39,196 bases of DNA from CAVYXF01 sp963772335 (GCA_963772335.1 CAVYXF010000013.1:1-39196), one strand, 5' to 3'. Positions 19,186 to 27,786 are shown, numbered from the stretch's first letter. Notes: generated from the letters alone by a model not told the origin. Program-made: numbers and translations.

Positions 19186-19239
19186 GGGAAAAAACCCTTT
19201 TCTGCGGTGGTTAGAGGGGCAGGCGGGTTTGGGACGTCA

Positions 19240-20046
19240 TCATTGAATGATATTGGACAGGAATTTCTGGCAGGCTTCGGTCTGGGGCATGCGGAACAGT
19301 TCCACTGGCGTGCCCTCCTCCGCGATCCTTCCTTGGTGGAGAAAAATAACTTTATTTGAGACTTCGCGCACGAAACTCATTTCGTGGCTGACCACGACCA
19401 TGGTGCGGCCTTCCTCCGCCAGATCACGCATGACCTTGAGCACCTCGCCGACGAGCTCGGGGTCGAGGGCCGAGGTCGGCTCATCGAACAGCAGAATTTT
19501 CGGCTCCATGGCAAGCGCCCGGGCGATCGCGGCGCGCTGCTGCTGTCCGCCAGAGAGCTCTGCGGGATAATTGTTGCGTTTCTCGGCAATTCCGACGCGG
19601 GCGAGCAGCGTTTCGGCCTTCTCGCGCGTTTCGGCCTTCGGCGCGCCCAGGACGTAAATCGGCCCTTCCATGACGTTCTCGATGATGGTCTTGTGCGACC
19701 AGAGATTGAAATTCTGGAACACCATGGCGAGCCGCGCCCGCATCAGCCGCACCGCCTTGTGGTCGCGGATGCGGCGGGGCCGCGCGTCATCGCTCGAGAG
19801 TGGCAGGCGGATCCCGTCGATCCAGACGTCGCCGTGATCGGGGATGGCCAGCAGATTGATGCAGCGAAGCAGCGTGCTCTTGCCGGAGCCGGAGGCCCCG
19901 ATCAGCGAGACCACCTCATGTTGTGCGGCTTCGAACGAAACGCCCCTAAGCACTTCGAGATCGCCATAGCGCTTGTGGATCTGCTGTACGCTCAAATAGG
20001 GCTGGAAGGGATCGGTGGGCGGCGATCGCTCCGGCACAGCATCCAT
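19240..20046 (-). CDS. Polar amino acid ABC transporter ATPase, HisP/OccP type
   Basis: Energy-coupling ATPase, 268 residues, with Walker A GASGSGKST, Q-loop FQNFNLW, signature LSGGQQQR, Walker B ILLFDEPTSALDPE and the switch His in VVVSHEMSF. The insert after NLLAIPDHG (WIDGIRLPLSSDDARPRRI) is typical of HisP/OccP compared with GlnQ. It is first in the operon; the 239-base upstream spacer holds a perfect 14-base palindrome at 20100-20113. No neighbouring metabolic gene reveals the substrate. Confidence 0.93.
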   Translation of the reverse strand: MDAVPERSPPTDPFQPYLSVQQIHKRYGDLEVLRGVSFEAAQHEVVSLIGASGSGKSTLLRCINLLAIPDHGDVWIDGIRLPLSSDDARPRRIRDHKAVRLMRARLAMVFQNFNLWSHKTIIENVMEGPIYVLGAPKAETREKAETLLARVGIAEKRNNYPAELSGGQQQRAAIARALAMEPKILLFDEPTSALDPELVGEVLKVMRDLAEEGRTMVVVSHEMSFVREVSNKVIFLHQGRIAEEGTPVELFRMPQTEACQKFLSNIIQ

Positions 20047-20099
20047 GATGCGGTCTCTCGGCGGAAAATCGGCTGGCGATAAGTGTTTTGTGCTCGCCT

Positions 20100-20113
20100 T
20101 GACGCTAGCGTCA
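20100..20113. promoter_or_regulatory. Perfect palindrome, candidate operator of the amino acid ABC operon
   Basis: TGACGCTAGCGTCA is a perfect 14-base dyad 54 bases upstream of the first gene of the operon. The minus-strand order palindrome, then TTATCG at about 20083, would place it over or next to the -35 region. No regulator gene is nearby; the role is inferred. Confidence 0.45.
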
Positions 20114-20285
20114 GTTCACCAACACCGCAAGTTTTTCGCGCGCGGTCGCGGTGCGTTGGCCAATTCCGGCGCGTTAGAGGCGGAGGCCCTTGGCTGGTAT
20201 GGCTGGCGATACCCCGATCTTTGGGCCGCCGGGGGACGCTTACGCGCGGGAATAGCTTTGCCGATTCCCGCGCATTGTCGTGATC

Positions 20286-20477
20286 TCATGAGGCGGCGAT
20301 GCCGTGATTGTTACGGTCGGACATCCAACCGGCAAGCCGGCATAGCTGCAGCCATTCCTCCTGGGAAAGCCAGACGGGTTCCTGGTCGGGGTTGCTGCTG
20401 TTGGATACGCGGTACCCGTCAGCAGTAGGCTCTATAGCATCGAACTGGATGCAGAGCGCTTCGCGGATCTTGTTCAT
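20286..20477 (-). CDS. Small hypothetical protein (63 aa)
   Basis: A 63-residue product (MNKIREALCIQFDAIEPTADG...) with balanced, protein-like composition (four Trp, mixed charge), unlike the Arg/Pro-rich shadow frames around it. No signal or membrane segment. The upstream AGGT is 12 bases from ATG 20477, so initiation evidence is weak. I do not recognise a family. It stands alone between the amino acid operon and the EfeO-like gene. Confidence 0.45.
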   Translation of the reverse strand: MNKIREALCIQFDAIEPTADGYRVSNSSNPDQEPVWLSQEEWLQLCRLAGWMSDRNNHGIAAS

Positions 20478-20698
20478 GCATTATGGAATACCTGCCGCTG
20501 CATGAATCGGAGATGAAGGACGAATAGCCGGCTTGCCGCAGGTGCAAGGGACCGAACCCGTTTTCCACAGGATTTGCGCGCCCGCTGCGGCGCGGACTTA
20601 GAGGCCTATTTCAGCAGCGGGGCGCCGCTTGTGTCTACGCCGGCGCCTTTGCTTGAGATAGAGCCCGGCTCGCTTGAACCCGCTCATATCTTCCCAAT

Positions 20699-21676
20699 TC
20701 ATTCGAGTCCAAGGGCGGGTGTCAGCTTGGCGGCATCGGCGCTGAGCGTCTTCAACGCGGTTTCGGTGGCCACACTGTCAGTCCCATTCAGTGCATCATC
20801 GAGCGCTGCGAAGTCGGCTTTGAGCTGGGCGTCCAGCGCACCGTCGGCTTTGGCAAGCAGCGGTCGCAGCAGGTCGATCACACGGCGCACGCCCTCGAGC
20901 ACGACTTTCCTGTCGAGGGATGGATCGGCCTTCGGAAGATCGGTAAGGGTGCTGGCGGCGCCTTTTACCATCGCGGTGGCAGAGAACTTCGAGGTCGCGA
21001 CTCGCCCCTGCAGTGCTTTGGCGCCGCCCTGGAATCGCTGGATTTGCTTCGCCAAATCCGCGGGAACGCGACTGGACGCAAGCTCGGTGCGCAGCTTCGT
21101 CGCAAGAGCGATGAAGGCGGCGGTTGCGTCGCAGCCGGCAAAGGCCGGGCGCATCCGGTCGAAATGGCTTTGAGCAACGGCCAGTGTTTCGCCGGCTTTC
21201 GTCTTGTCGCTGGAGTTCAGGGCCCAGCTCAGCTGATCAGCCGCTTTGACGAGACCGTTCGCCTCGCCGATCAGATAAACGCGGTATTCCGCAGCAGGGC
21301 CGATCAGCGCGACCGCATTGGGTCGGACCGGCGCCATGGGCGCACCCGTACCGGTGACGATCAGCTTGCCCTGTGGATTGCTGAGCAGGCCGCAGGTCAT
21401 GAGGTATTCGCCCGGCTCCAATGAGGTGGTCATCTTCTTCTCGGAGCCGGGCGCGATGTTTTCGCGCTCGTCGACCACCATGACCCCGCTCAGGATTTCC
21501 CATTCCGTCGCGCGGGGGCTTTTGTTGATGATCTGGAAGGTGGTCTTGCCGGCCGGTACAGTCAGCTGGGCTGGCTCGCAGCCCTTCGCCGTGACGGTCA
21601 CGGTCACGGACTCATTCGCAGCGAAAGCGCCGTAAGGCGCGATCAGGATGGTGACGGTGGCTAGCCAGTATTTCAT
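20699..21676 (-). CDS. EfeO-like periplasmic protein (cupredoxin + degenerate imelysin domain)
   Basis: EfeO is the periplasmic part of the EfeUOB ferrous iron importer. The 325-residue product has a signal peptide (AFA-ANES) and an N-terminal cupredoxin domain close to E. coli EfeO: KGCEPAQLTVPAGKTTF, RATEWEILSGVMVVDERENIAPG, PGEYLMTCGLLSNPQGKLIV. The second domain keeps the EfeO pattern at its ends (AAEYRVYLIGEANGLV, HFDRMRP, VIDLLRPLLAKAD) but lacks the ~35-residue stretch that in E. coli EfeO holds the metal-site motif HxxE (GFHRLEKALFG). No efeU or efeB is nearby. AAGGCG lies 7 bases before ATG 21676. Iron transport is doubtful without HxxE. Confidence 0.85.
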   Translation of the reverse strand: MKYWLATVTILIAPYGAFAANESVTVTVTAKGCEPAQLTVPAGKTTFQIINKSPRATEWEILSGVMVVDERENIAPGSEKKMTTSLEPGEYLMTCGLLSNPQGKLIVTGTGAPMAPVRPNAVALIGPAAEYRVYLIGEANGLVKAADQLSWALNSSDKTKAGETLAVAQSHFDRMRPAFAGCDATAAFIALATKLRTELASSRVPADLAKQIQRFQGGAKALQGRVATSKFSATAMVKGAASTLTDLPKADPSLDRKVVLEGVRRVIDLLRPLLAKADGALDAQLKADFAALDDALNGTDSVATETALKTLSADAAKLTPALGLE

Positions 21677-22240
21677 GCGTGCGCCTTCGGTAATGGGGGC
21701 ATTGCCCCGGGCCGGAAGGAGACGGTCAAGGCGGAGTTAATCGAGCCGTGCAGTGGCGCTTTGATCGAGCATGCGGCCTGCCTCATCGAGGAACACCATG
21801 CCGGTGAGGATGTCCACCGCTATGGCCTCGGAGACTCTTCCTGTCCAGGAATTTTGCTTAAATTGCGACCGCTTCGGTGAGGCTATGCGATCAAACAAGA
21901 AGGGCCAATGGCGCCCCGTAGGGGTTATTCCATCCACTTTGTAAGATACTGCTTGAGCATGAAAATTTGCGCTGCATTTCCCAAACTTTGGGTCAGGTTT
22001 GAGAATTTTCGTTCCCGTCCTGTTTCCCAGACCCCTGATCGCGGATTGTGCCAGCCGCTCAGGCGCCTTGCTCAGATCGGCTTCGGCCCCGGGAGGCAAA
22101 GCGACATGAGCAGGAAACCGCCGAGCCGAAAACGAAACGGCAGGCACAAGCTACTTTATCGGAGCGGTCTGCTCAGGTTTCGATCCCTATGCGGCGTAAT
22201 GGTTCGGCGTGTGGAGACGAAATCAGTTTCGCGTGACGAG
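21677..22240. other. 564-base stretch without a supported gene
   Basis: It holds a short hairpin (GGGGC-AAT-GCCCC, about 21695-21708) just upstream of the EfeO-like gene. A 136-codon open frame on the minus strand (21737-22147) has no clear ribosome binding site or recognisable domain. I see no other structure. Confidence 0.4.
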
Positions 22241-22513
22241 CTACTTCGGACCAACAATCGTTTTAGACGACCCCTCGGGAGCGGGCTGCATTGCGGGCGG
22301 TGTTTCTCCCTGAGGGCTTCGCGCAGGTGCCCCTCCAGTTCCCGTTTCCAGAGGGCCCGTCTCGCCTTGTGGCGTCTTGCTTGTCTCGGGCGATAGCACG
22401 GTCCGGCCAGTGCTATATTGGGAATCCTGGTCCGAATTTTGCTTAGGAGGCGTCTGCGCTGCAACGTTTCCAGCAAATAGGGCCAGAGAGAGAATAGCGG
22501 TCATGATGCGCAT
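22241..22513 (-). CDS. Small exported Pro/Gly/Thr-rich protein (90 aa)
   Basis: The 90-residue product has a clear signal peptide (MRIMTAILSLALFAGNVAA-Q) and a low-complexity mature part rich in Pro, Gly, Thr, Ser and Gln, with KTPQGETGPLETG and RSPQGETPPA, so PQGET occurs twice. AGGGGA lies 7 bases before ATG 22513, which fixes the start. No family recognised. It lies 120 bases downstream of the tRNA-like gene on the same strand and might be read from the same transcript. Probably intrinsically disordered and periplasmic. Confidence 0.7.
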   Translation of the reverse strand: MRIMTAILSLALFAGNVAAQTPPKQNSDQDSQYSTGRTVLSPETSKTPQGETGPLETGTGGAPARSPQGETPPAMQPAPEGSSKTIVGPK

Positions 22514-22634
22514 TAGATTGTCCCCTATATCGGTAGTACCGCAACAGACGAATCTCATTTTCGTTCCCTGGTCCCACCGCGGAATTGGCTCAAGAGAACT
22601 CTGTAACATTGCAATGCGCTTGATTTCATGGAGG

Positions 22635-22731
22635 TGGCGGAAGAGAGCGGGAGTTGAACCCACTGAGAGCTGCCAAGCAGCCCCCACCTGGTCCTACAGG
22701 TCAGCCGCGCCACCGGATGCGCATCTCCTCC
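22635..22731 (-). tRNA. selC-like: tRNA-Sec-like class II tRNA with a non-UCA anticodon
   Basis: Read on the minus strand from G at 22731, 97 bases fold as a bacterial tRNA-Sec: 8-bp acceptor stem (22731-22724 with 22646-22639, one G-U), linker TG, D-arm with 6-base strands and CGGT loop (one A-C mismatch), 9-bp variable arm starting GGGGGC (22685-22677 with 22673-22665, two G-U), 5-bp T stem with loop TTCAACT, discriminator G and an encoded CCA. This 8+5 acceptor branch and long variable arm are tRNA-Sec hallmarks. Tested against the Sec register, the anticodon loop is CTGTAGG (22699-22693), anticodon GTA, with two mismatches in the stem. Alternatively, ACCTG/CAGGT pairs perfectly around a 6-base loop TAGGAC. 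Neither gives TCA. It follows the fdh3 operon. selA and selB are not in the window. Confidence 0.85.
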
Positions 22732-22923
22732 TCGCCAGAATACCACCGCCGCAGCAACCCACGTCTGCAATACCTTGGGACGTTGCTTATGGCCACAGTA
22801 TTACCACCCGAACTTTTGGGATTGTCAGTGAGTTTCTGGCGCTATAGCCCTGGTATGATCTCGCCGCAGTTGAGGTGTGCGGTAGGCGGGCACGACAGGC
22901 GCGCCGCGCCTCTTATCAATTCA

Positions 22924-23922
22924 TCATTCTGCGGCCGCCGGCGCCGGCTGCGTGCCTTTCGCCAGTTCCTTCTCGGCCCAGAGGCTGTGATGCTCCTTGG
23001 CCCAATTCACATCAACTTCGCCGGTTCCCATCGCATCAAAGGCCCCTTCCATCCCGACAGTGCCGATATAGATGTGCGCAAAGATGATGGCGATCAGCAC
23101 CACGCCGCCGATGCTGTGCACGATTTGGGCAAGCTGCATACCGGCGATCGTCGTGGTGTAGAAGGGGAACATCAGCACGTAGCCTGAGGCCGCGATAACG
23201 CCGCCTACGAGAATGACGCTCCAGAAAATGAACTTCTGACCGAAGTTGAATTTGCCGGCGGCTGGGTGCTTGTGACCGACAATGCCACCGCCCTCAGAAA
23301 TCCACTTCAGATCAGTCGCACTCGGGAGATTGTCCTTGACCCAGATCAAGAGCATGAAAACCAGGCCAACCGTGAAGGGCACGCTCAGGTAGTTGTGCGT
23401 GTATTTCGCCCATTGTGACAAAGTCGCGAAGGTGCTTTCGCCGATCAGCGAAGGCAGCAGCGTCTTGCCGAATACGACATTCAATCCAGACAGGGCGAGA
23501 AAGATAAAGCTGATAGCCGTCAGCCAATGGACAAAGCGGGAAATGCCACCAAACCGGACGATCGTTCTGCCGGAAAACCCACTTTCAAGGCGAACCTTGC
23601 CGCGCAGGAGATAGAAGAGCAGCAGCACTGCGAGCATGCCCAGAAGAACGTAGCCGCCATAGGTCGGCAGCGTGCTCTGATTGAACTGGCGCCATTCGCG
23701 TCCCTCGGGCTGGATGAGCGTTGCCGCTCGTTTATCGGGAATGGAGACGCGGCCTGTCACCCGGTCGAGTTCGCGAAGAAGCTGCTGCTCCTGCACGGAG
23801 CTTGCGGTCGGGTTGACAGATTGCGGTTGGTCGGACTGGGCCTGGGCTGCGAAAGTGGCCCCCATTAGCACCAGCCATGTCATCGCGGCGATACGCCCGA
23901 ATAAACTCCAATCCCTGAACAC
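22924..23922 (-). CDS. fdh3C: Formate dehydrogenase FDH3 gamma subunit (cytochrome b556)
   Basis: Membrane cytochrome b that passes electrons from the FeS subunit to the quinone pool. From GTG 23922 (GGAGG 5 bases upstream) the 332-residue product has a signal peptide (cleavage near AQA-QSDQ), a periplasmic segment, then membrane helices at about 85-105, 125-150, 170-195, 225-250 and 260-285. His residues in RFVHWLTA, YTHNYLS, IVHSIGG and FAHIYIG are candidate haem ligands. The C-terminal tail is periplasmic or cytoplasmic Ala/Pro-rich. GTG is preferred to the downstream ATG 23883 because of the ribosome binding site. It is last of the fdh3ABC genes. Confidence 0.92.
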   Translation of the reverse strand: MFRDWSLFGRIAAMTWLVLMGATFAAQAQSDQPQSVNPTASSVQEQQLLRELDRVTGRVSIPDKRAATLIQPEGREWRQFNQSTLPTYGGYVLLGMLAVLLLFYLLRGKVRLESGFSGRTIVRFGGISRFVHWLTAISFIFLALSGLNVVFGKTLLPSLIGESTFATLSQWAKYTHNYLSVPFTVGLVFMLLIWVKDNLPSATDLKWISEGGGIVGHKHPAAGKFNFGQKFIFWSVILVGGVIAASGYVLMFPFYTTTIAGMQLAQIVHSIGGVVLIAIIFAHIYIGTVGMEGAFDAMGTGEVDVNWAKEHHSLWAEKELAKGTQPAPAAAE

Positions 23923-23987
23923 GATTTCCTCCAATCCTTTTTTTAGCGCGCCAGTCCTTTCCCGAGAGGCGCATTGCCCTCGCAGCA

Positions 23988-24584
23988 TTACACCGTGATG
24001 TTTTCCTTGTAGGCGGTCTGCCAACCCCAAGCACCCGAACCGTATCCGCGTTTCAGCACACGTTCCTTGTAAATCTTCGCGATCATCTCGCCATCGCCGG
24101 CGAGAAGCGATTTGGTGGAGCACATTTCGGCGCAGAGCGGCAGCTTGCCTTCCGCTAGTCGGTTGCGGCCGTATTTGGTGAATTCTGCTTCGCTGAAGTC
24201 GGCTTCCGGGCCGCCGGCGCAATAGGTGCATTTGTCCATTTTGCCGCGCGATCCGAAATTGCCGACCCGCGGATATTGCGGCGCGCCGAAGGGACAGGCG
24301 TAGAAGCAGTAGCCGCAGCCGATACATAGATCCTTGGAATGCAGCACGACTCCGTCAGCAGTAGTGAAAAAGCAATTCACCGGGCAAACAGCGGCACAGG
24401 GCGCATCGGTGCAATGCATGCAGGCCATGGAAACCGAGCGCTCGCCCGGTTTGCCGTCGTTGATCGTCACGACGCGCCGGCGATTTATGCCCCAGGGCAC
24501 CTCATTCTCGTTCTTACACGCGGTGACGCAGGCATTGCATTCAATGCAACGGTCGGCGTCGCAAAGAAATTTCATCCGAGCCAT
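23988..24584 (-). CDS. fdh3B: Formate dehydrogenase FDH3 beta subunit (four [4Fe-4S])
   Basis: Electron-transfer subunit with ferredoxin-type Cys clusters: CIECNACVTACKNE, CMHCTDAPCAAVCPVN, CIGCGYCFYACPFG and KCTYCAGG plus LPLCAEMCSTKSL, enough for four [4Fe-4S] centres. At 198 residues it is about 100 shorter than E. coli FdnH and has no C-terminal membrane anchor, so it must be held by the gamma subunit. It starts 12 bases after the fdh3A stop. Like other beta subunits it has no signal of its own and would be exported with the Tat-signal alpha subunit. Confidence 0.94.
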   Translation of the reverse strand: MARMKFLCDADRCIECNACVTACKNENEVPWGINRRRVVTINDGKPGERSVSMACMHCTDAPCAAVCPVNCFFTTADGVVLHSKDLCIGCGYCFYACPFGAPQYPRVGNFGSRGKMDKCTYCAGGPEADFSEAEFTKYGRNRLAEGKLPLCAEMCSTKSLLAGDGEMIAKIYKERVLKRGYGSGAWGWQTAYKENITV

Positions 24585-24596
24585 TGTCGTGTCTCC

Positions 24597-27542
24597 TTAC
24601 GCCGCTGTGATCTGGCAGAGGGTGACCTTGGGCTCCTGCATACCAGTCGCGGGATCGTACCCATAGGTTGTGATGGTATTCGCGCTCTCGCCGAGAACGA
24701 TTGGATCGGTGGCCTGCGGATAGTTGCTCCGCAGATCCTCACCCATGTACCAGCCGCCGAAATGGAAGGGCATCCAGGCGACACCCTTCCCGACCCGCTC
24801 GGTGACAAGCGCCTTCACCTTGGCCTTCGAGGCATTCTCGGCGCCTGTGATCCAGACCCAGCCGCCATCCTTGATGCCGCGATCGGCCGCATCTCCGGGA
24901 TTGATCTCGACGAACATGTCCTGCTGCAATTCGGCGAGCCATTTATTCGACCGGGTTTCCTCGCCCCCGCCCTCATACTCGACCAGACGGCCGGAGGACA
25001 GAATGATGGGAAACTGCTTGGCAATCCCCTTCTCGACGGCGGCCTTCTGCACGGTGGCCCCGATATTCGGCAGCCGGAACTGTTTGGCGTCAGGCAATGT
25101 CGGGTATTTCGATATGAGGTCGATACGGGGTGAGTAGATCGGTTCGCGATGGACCGGAATCGGGTCCGGCAGGTTCCATGCGACGGCTCTTGCCTTCCCG
25201 TTTCCGTAGGGTAGGCAGCCATGCTTCATCGCCACGCGTTGGATGCCACCCGATAGATCGGTCGACCAGGAAACTTTGTCGAGTTTTTCCGGCTCGGGGC
25301 TGCCCGCAACACGCTCGATAACAGCCCGCTCCTCGGGGGTAAGATCTCCGTCCCAGCCCAGCTTCTTAAGAACGGCCATGGTGAATTCCGGATAGCCGTC
25401 TGTTATTTCCGACCCCGCGGAATAGGAACCCTCGGCCAGCAGGTTGACCTTGCGGGTCGTGCCGTCAGGCAGTTTCTCCTCACGCTCGACACCGAAGCGC
25501 GCACGGAACGTGCCACCGCCTTCCATGACGTGGAGGTTGGTGTTGTAGAGGAGCGGTGTGCCCGGATGTTTGACCTGGGGGCTGCCCCAGCAGGGCCAGG
25601 GCAGTCCGTAATAGTCGCCCTTGCAGGGGCCGGTCGCCGCCCGCTGCGTCTTCATGTCGAAGTCTTTCTGGTTCTCCATATGCAGCTTGAGGCGTTCCGG
25701 CGACTGTCCGCAATAGCCCGTGGACCAGCTACCGCGATTCATTTCGCGGAGAATATCTTCGGCCACTGGCAGATTGTTCTCGACTTTGATGTTCTTGAAC
25801 ATCTTGTCTGCGAAGCCGAGCTTCTCGGCCACGAGGTACATGATTTCAAGATCGTCTTTGGACTCAAAGATCGGTTTGACGATCTGCTCACCCCATTGCA
25901 GGGCTCGGTTCGACGCCACGCGCGAGCCTTTGCACTCGAACTGGGTCGCAACCGGCAAGAGATACATATTATCCTTGCGGCCGGCTTTCACCGCCAGGGA
26001 AGCCCAGGTCGTGGGATGCGGGTCTGCGACGACGAGAAGTTCGAGCTGCGCCAGACCTTTCACCGATTCCGGTATGCGGGTGATGCTGTTGCTGGCATGC
26101 CCTTGCACGAACATGCACTTCACATTGTCCTTTTGCGCCACCTGATCCTTCGGGAGCAAAACAGCATCGAACCATCGCGTGAGCGGAATGCCGGGTGTCT
26201 CCATAATCTTCTTGTCTTCGAACCGGGACTGCAGCCAGTCGTAATCGGTCTCCCAGACGCGCGACCAGTGCTTCCAGGCACCCTCGGCCAGGCCGTAATA
26301 GAACGGCAGCGTCACAATATCGAGGCCGACGTCAGTCGCGCCCTGCACGTTGTCATGGCCGCGGAAAATGTTTGCGCCCATGCCCATGCCGCCGACATTG
26401 CCGGTGAGCAGCAGCGCGATGCAGCTTGCACGGACGTTTGCCGTCCCGACCGTGTGCTGGGTCTGCCCCATGCACCAGATCAATGTGGACGGCTTCTCCG
26501 TCGCGAACATTTTCGCAACGCGCTCGAGCTGGGCGCCAGGCACGCCGCTCACGCGCTCGACCTCTTCGGGCGTCCACTTCTCGATCTCCTTGCGGACATC
26601 GTCGAAGCCATACACGCGCTGCTTGATGAATTCCTTGTCTTCCCAGCCATTCTTGAGGATGTGCCACATCATCCCGTACAGCACCGGGATATCCGTGCCC
26701 GGACGCAGGCGCACATATTCAGTCGCATGCGCAGCCGTGCGCGTCAGGCGCGGATCGATCACCACGACATTGGCGCGCTTAAGCTCCTTGCCCTCGAGCA
26801 GATGCTGCAGCGACACCGGATGCGCTTCGGCGGGATTACCACCCATGATAAGCTGGGTCTTCGAATTGCGGATATCCGTAAAACTATTGGTCATCGCGCC
26901 GTAACCCCAGGTATTGGCTACCCCGGTGACGGTGGTCGAGTGGCAGATGCGCGCCTGATGATCAGTATTGTTGGTTCCCCAATAGGCACCGAGCTTGCGG
27001 AAGAGATAGGACCCTTCGTTGGTCATCTTGGCCGAGCCGAGCCAATAGACCGAGTCGGCACCCGACTTTTCGCGAATGGCCGTCAGCTTGTCGCCGATCT
27101 CGTTGATCGCCTCATCCCACTTGACGCGCTTCCAGGTTCCGTTTTCGAGCTTCATCGGATATTTCAGGCGGCGCTCGCCGCTGACGAGCTCACGCACGGA
27201 GGCGCCTTTCGCGCAATGCGAGCCGCGATTGATCGGCGAATCCCAGCTCGGCTCCTGGCCGATCCACACATCGTTGGCGACTTCCGCCGTGACCGTGCAG
27301 CCGACCGCACAATGGGTACAGATGCTCTTCTTCAATGCGACGGCGCCCGTTTGGGCTGCTTCCGCCGCTTCCGCCTTGCGGATCGATCCTGCCCTGAGCG
27401 TACCGACGGTAGCCAGAGCGCCGGCGGCAAGACCCGACGACTTCAGAAACGAGCGGCGATCGACCAGATTGCCGGCTTCTCCGCCTGCTGCAGCAGAGAG
27501 TCTTCCCCGCCCAGCCTGCAATGATTTGCGCTTGATGAGCAT
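24597..27542 (-). CDS. fdh3A: Formate dehydrogenase FDH3 alpha subunit, Cys-type, Tat-exported
   Basis: Catalytic subunit oxidising formate to CO2 at a Mo- or W-bis-pterin centre. The 981-residue product has a twin-arginine signal (DRRSFLKSSG, 29-38), an N-terminal [4Fe-4S] site (C-x2-C-x3-C at 75-82, CAKG at 110), and the active-site segment HQARICHSTTVTGVANTWGYG. Residue 200, aligned with Sec196 of E. coli FdnG, is Cys with codon TGC (26943-26945), followed by the conserved His201. The C-terminal MopB domain includes RSNKWLAELQQD. Length fits FdnG/FdoG (about 1015). The gene lies 14 bases after the small Tat protein gene. Confidence 0.96.
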   Translation of the reverse strand: MLIKRKSLQAGRGRLSAAAGGEAGNLVDRRSFLKSSGLAAGALATVGTLRAGSIRKAEAAEAAQTGAVALKKSICTHCAVGCTVTAEVANDVWIGQEPSWDSPINRGSHCAKGASVRELVSGERRLKYPMKLENGTWKRVKWDEAINEIGDKLTAIREKSGADSVYWLGSAKMTNEGSYLFRKLGAYWGTNNTDHQARICHSTTVTGVANTWGYGAMTNSFTDIRNSKTQLIMGGNPAEAHPVSLQHLLEGKELKRANVVVIDPRLTRTAAHATEYVRLRPGTDIPVLYGMMWHILKNGWEDKEFIKQRVYGFDDVRKEIEKWTPEEVERVSGVPGAQLERVAKMFATEKPSTLIWCMGQTQHTVGTANVRASCIALLLTGNVGGMGMGANIFRGHDNVQGATDVGLDIVTLPFYYGLAEGAWKHWSRVWETDYDWLQSRFEDKKIMETPGIPLTRWFDAVLLPKDQVAQKDNVKCMFVQGHASNSITRIPESVKGLAQLELLVVADPHPTTWASLAVKAGRKDNMYLLPVATQFECKGSRVASNRALQWGEQIVKPIFESKDDLEIMYLVAEKLGFADKMFKNIKVENNLPVAEDILREMNRGSWSTGYCGQSPERLKLHMENQKDFDMKTQRAATGPCKGDYYGLPWPCWGSPQVKHPGTPLLYNTNLHVMEGGGTFRARFGVEREEKLPDGTTRKVNLLAEGSYSAGSEITDGYPEFTMAVLKKLGWDGDLTPEERAVIERVAGSPEPEKLDKVSWSTDLSGGIQRVAMKHGCLPYGNGKARAVAWNLPDPIPVHREPIYSPRIDLISKYPTLPDAKQFRLPNIGATVQKAAVEKGIAKQFPIILSSGRLVEYEGGGEETRSNKWLAELQQDMFVEINPGDAADRGIKDGGWVWITGAENASKAKVKALVTERVGKGVAWMPFHFGGWYMGEDLRSNYPQATDPIVLGESANTITTYGYDPATGMQEPKVTLCQITAA

Positions 27543-27555
27543 GAGGAGAGCTCCC

Positions 27556-27756
27556 CTATTCGTAGCTGTTGACCCGGTAGTAAGCCTTTATGTGATCCGT
27601 CTCGCGGTACTTGGCCTTCGTTTCTTCCGGGCCTGGATCGTAAGCGTGAGCAGGCAGTGCCGTGCCGACCTGGCCGGCTGCCACGGCCGTCGCTCCAACG
27701 CCAACGCCCTGCAGGAACCTGCGGCGGTTCACGACTCGCGGCTTTTGATCTGTCAT
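27556..27756 (-). CDS. Short Tat-signal protein of the formate dehydrogenase operon (66 aa)
   Basis: A 66-residue protein with a twin-arginine signal (NRRRFLQGVGVGATAVAAG), likely cleaved near AHA-YDPG, leaving about 28 mature residues (YDPGPEETKAKYRETDHIKAYYRVNSYE). Proteins of this size precede fdhA in many proteobacterial FDH operons; their role is not known to me, perhaps a helper for export or a small subunit. GGGAGG lies 7 bases before ATG 27756. It sits between the TorD fusion gene and fdh3A. Confidence 0.85.
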   Translation of the reverse strand: MTDQKPRVVNRRRFLQGVGVGATAVAAGQVGTALPAHAYDPGPEETKAKYRETDHIKAYYRVNSYE

Positions 27757-27786
27757 GTCAGATCCTCCCAATCAGAATTGCTGGCA

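Noticed and set aside
21737..22147. 136-codon frame on the minus strand
   Set aside because: No ribosome binding site, no recognisable domain, mixed composition; left as unsupported.
26943..26945. Possible selenocysteine codon in the FDH active site
   Set aside because: The codon is TGC (Cys), not TGA.
25530..27524. 664-codon open frame on the plus strand
   Set aside because: It lies wholly opposite fdh3A, is His/Arg/Leu-rich and has no domain; a shadow of a GC-rich gene.
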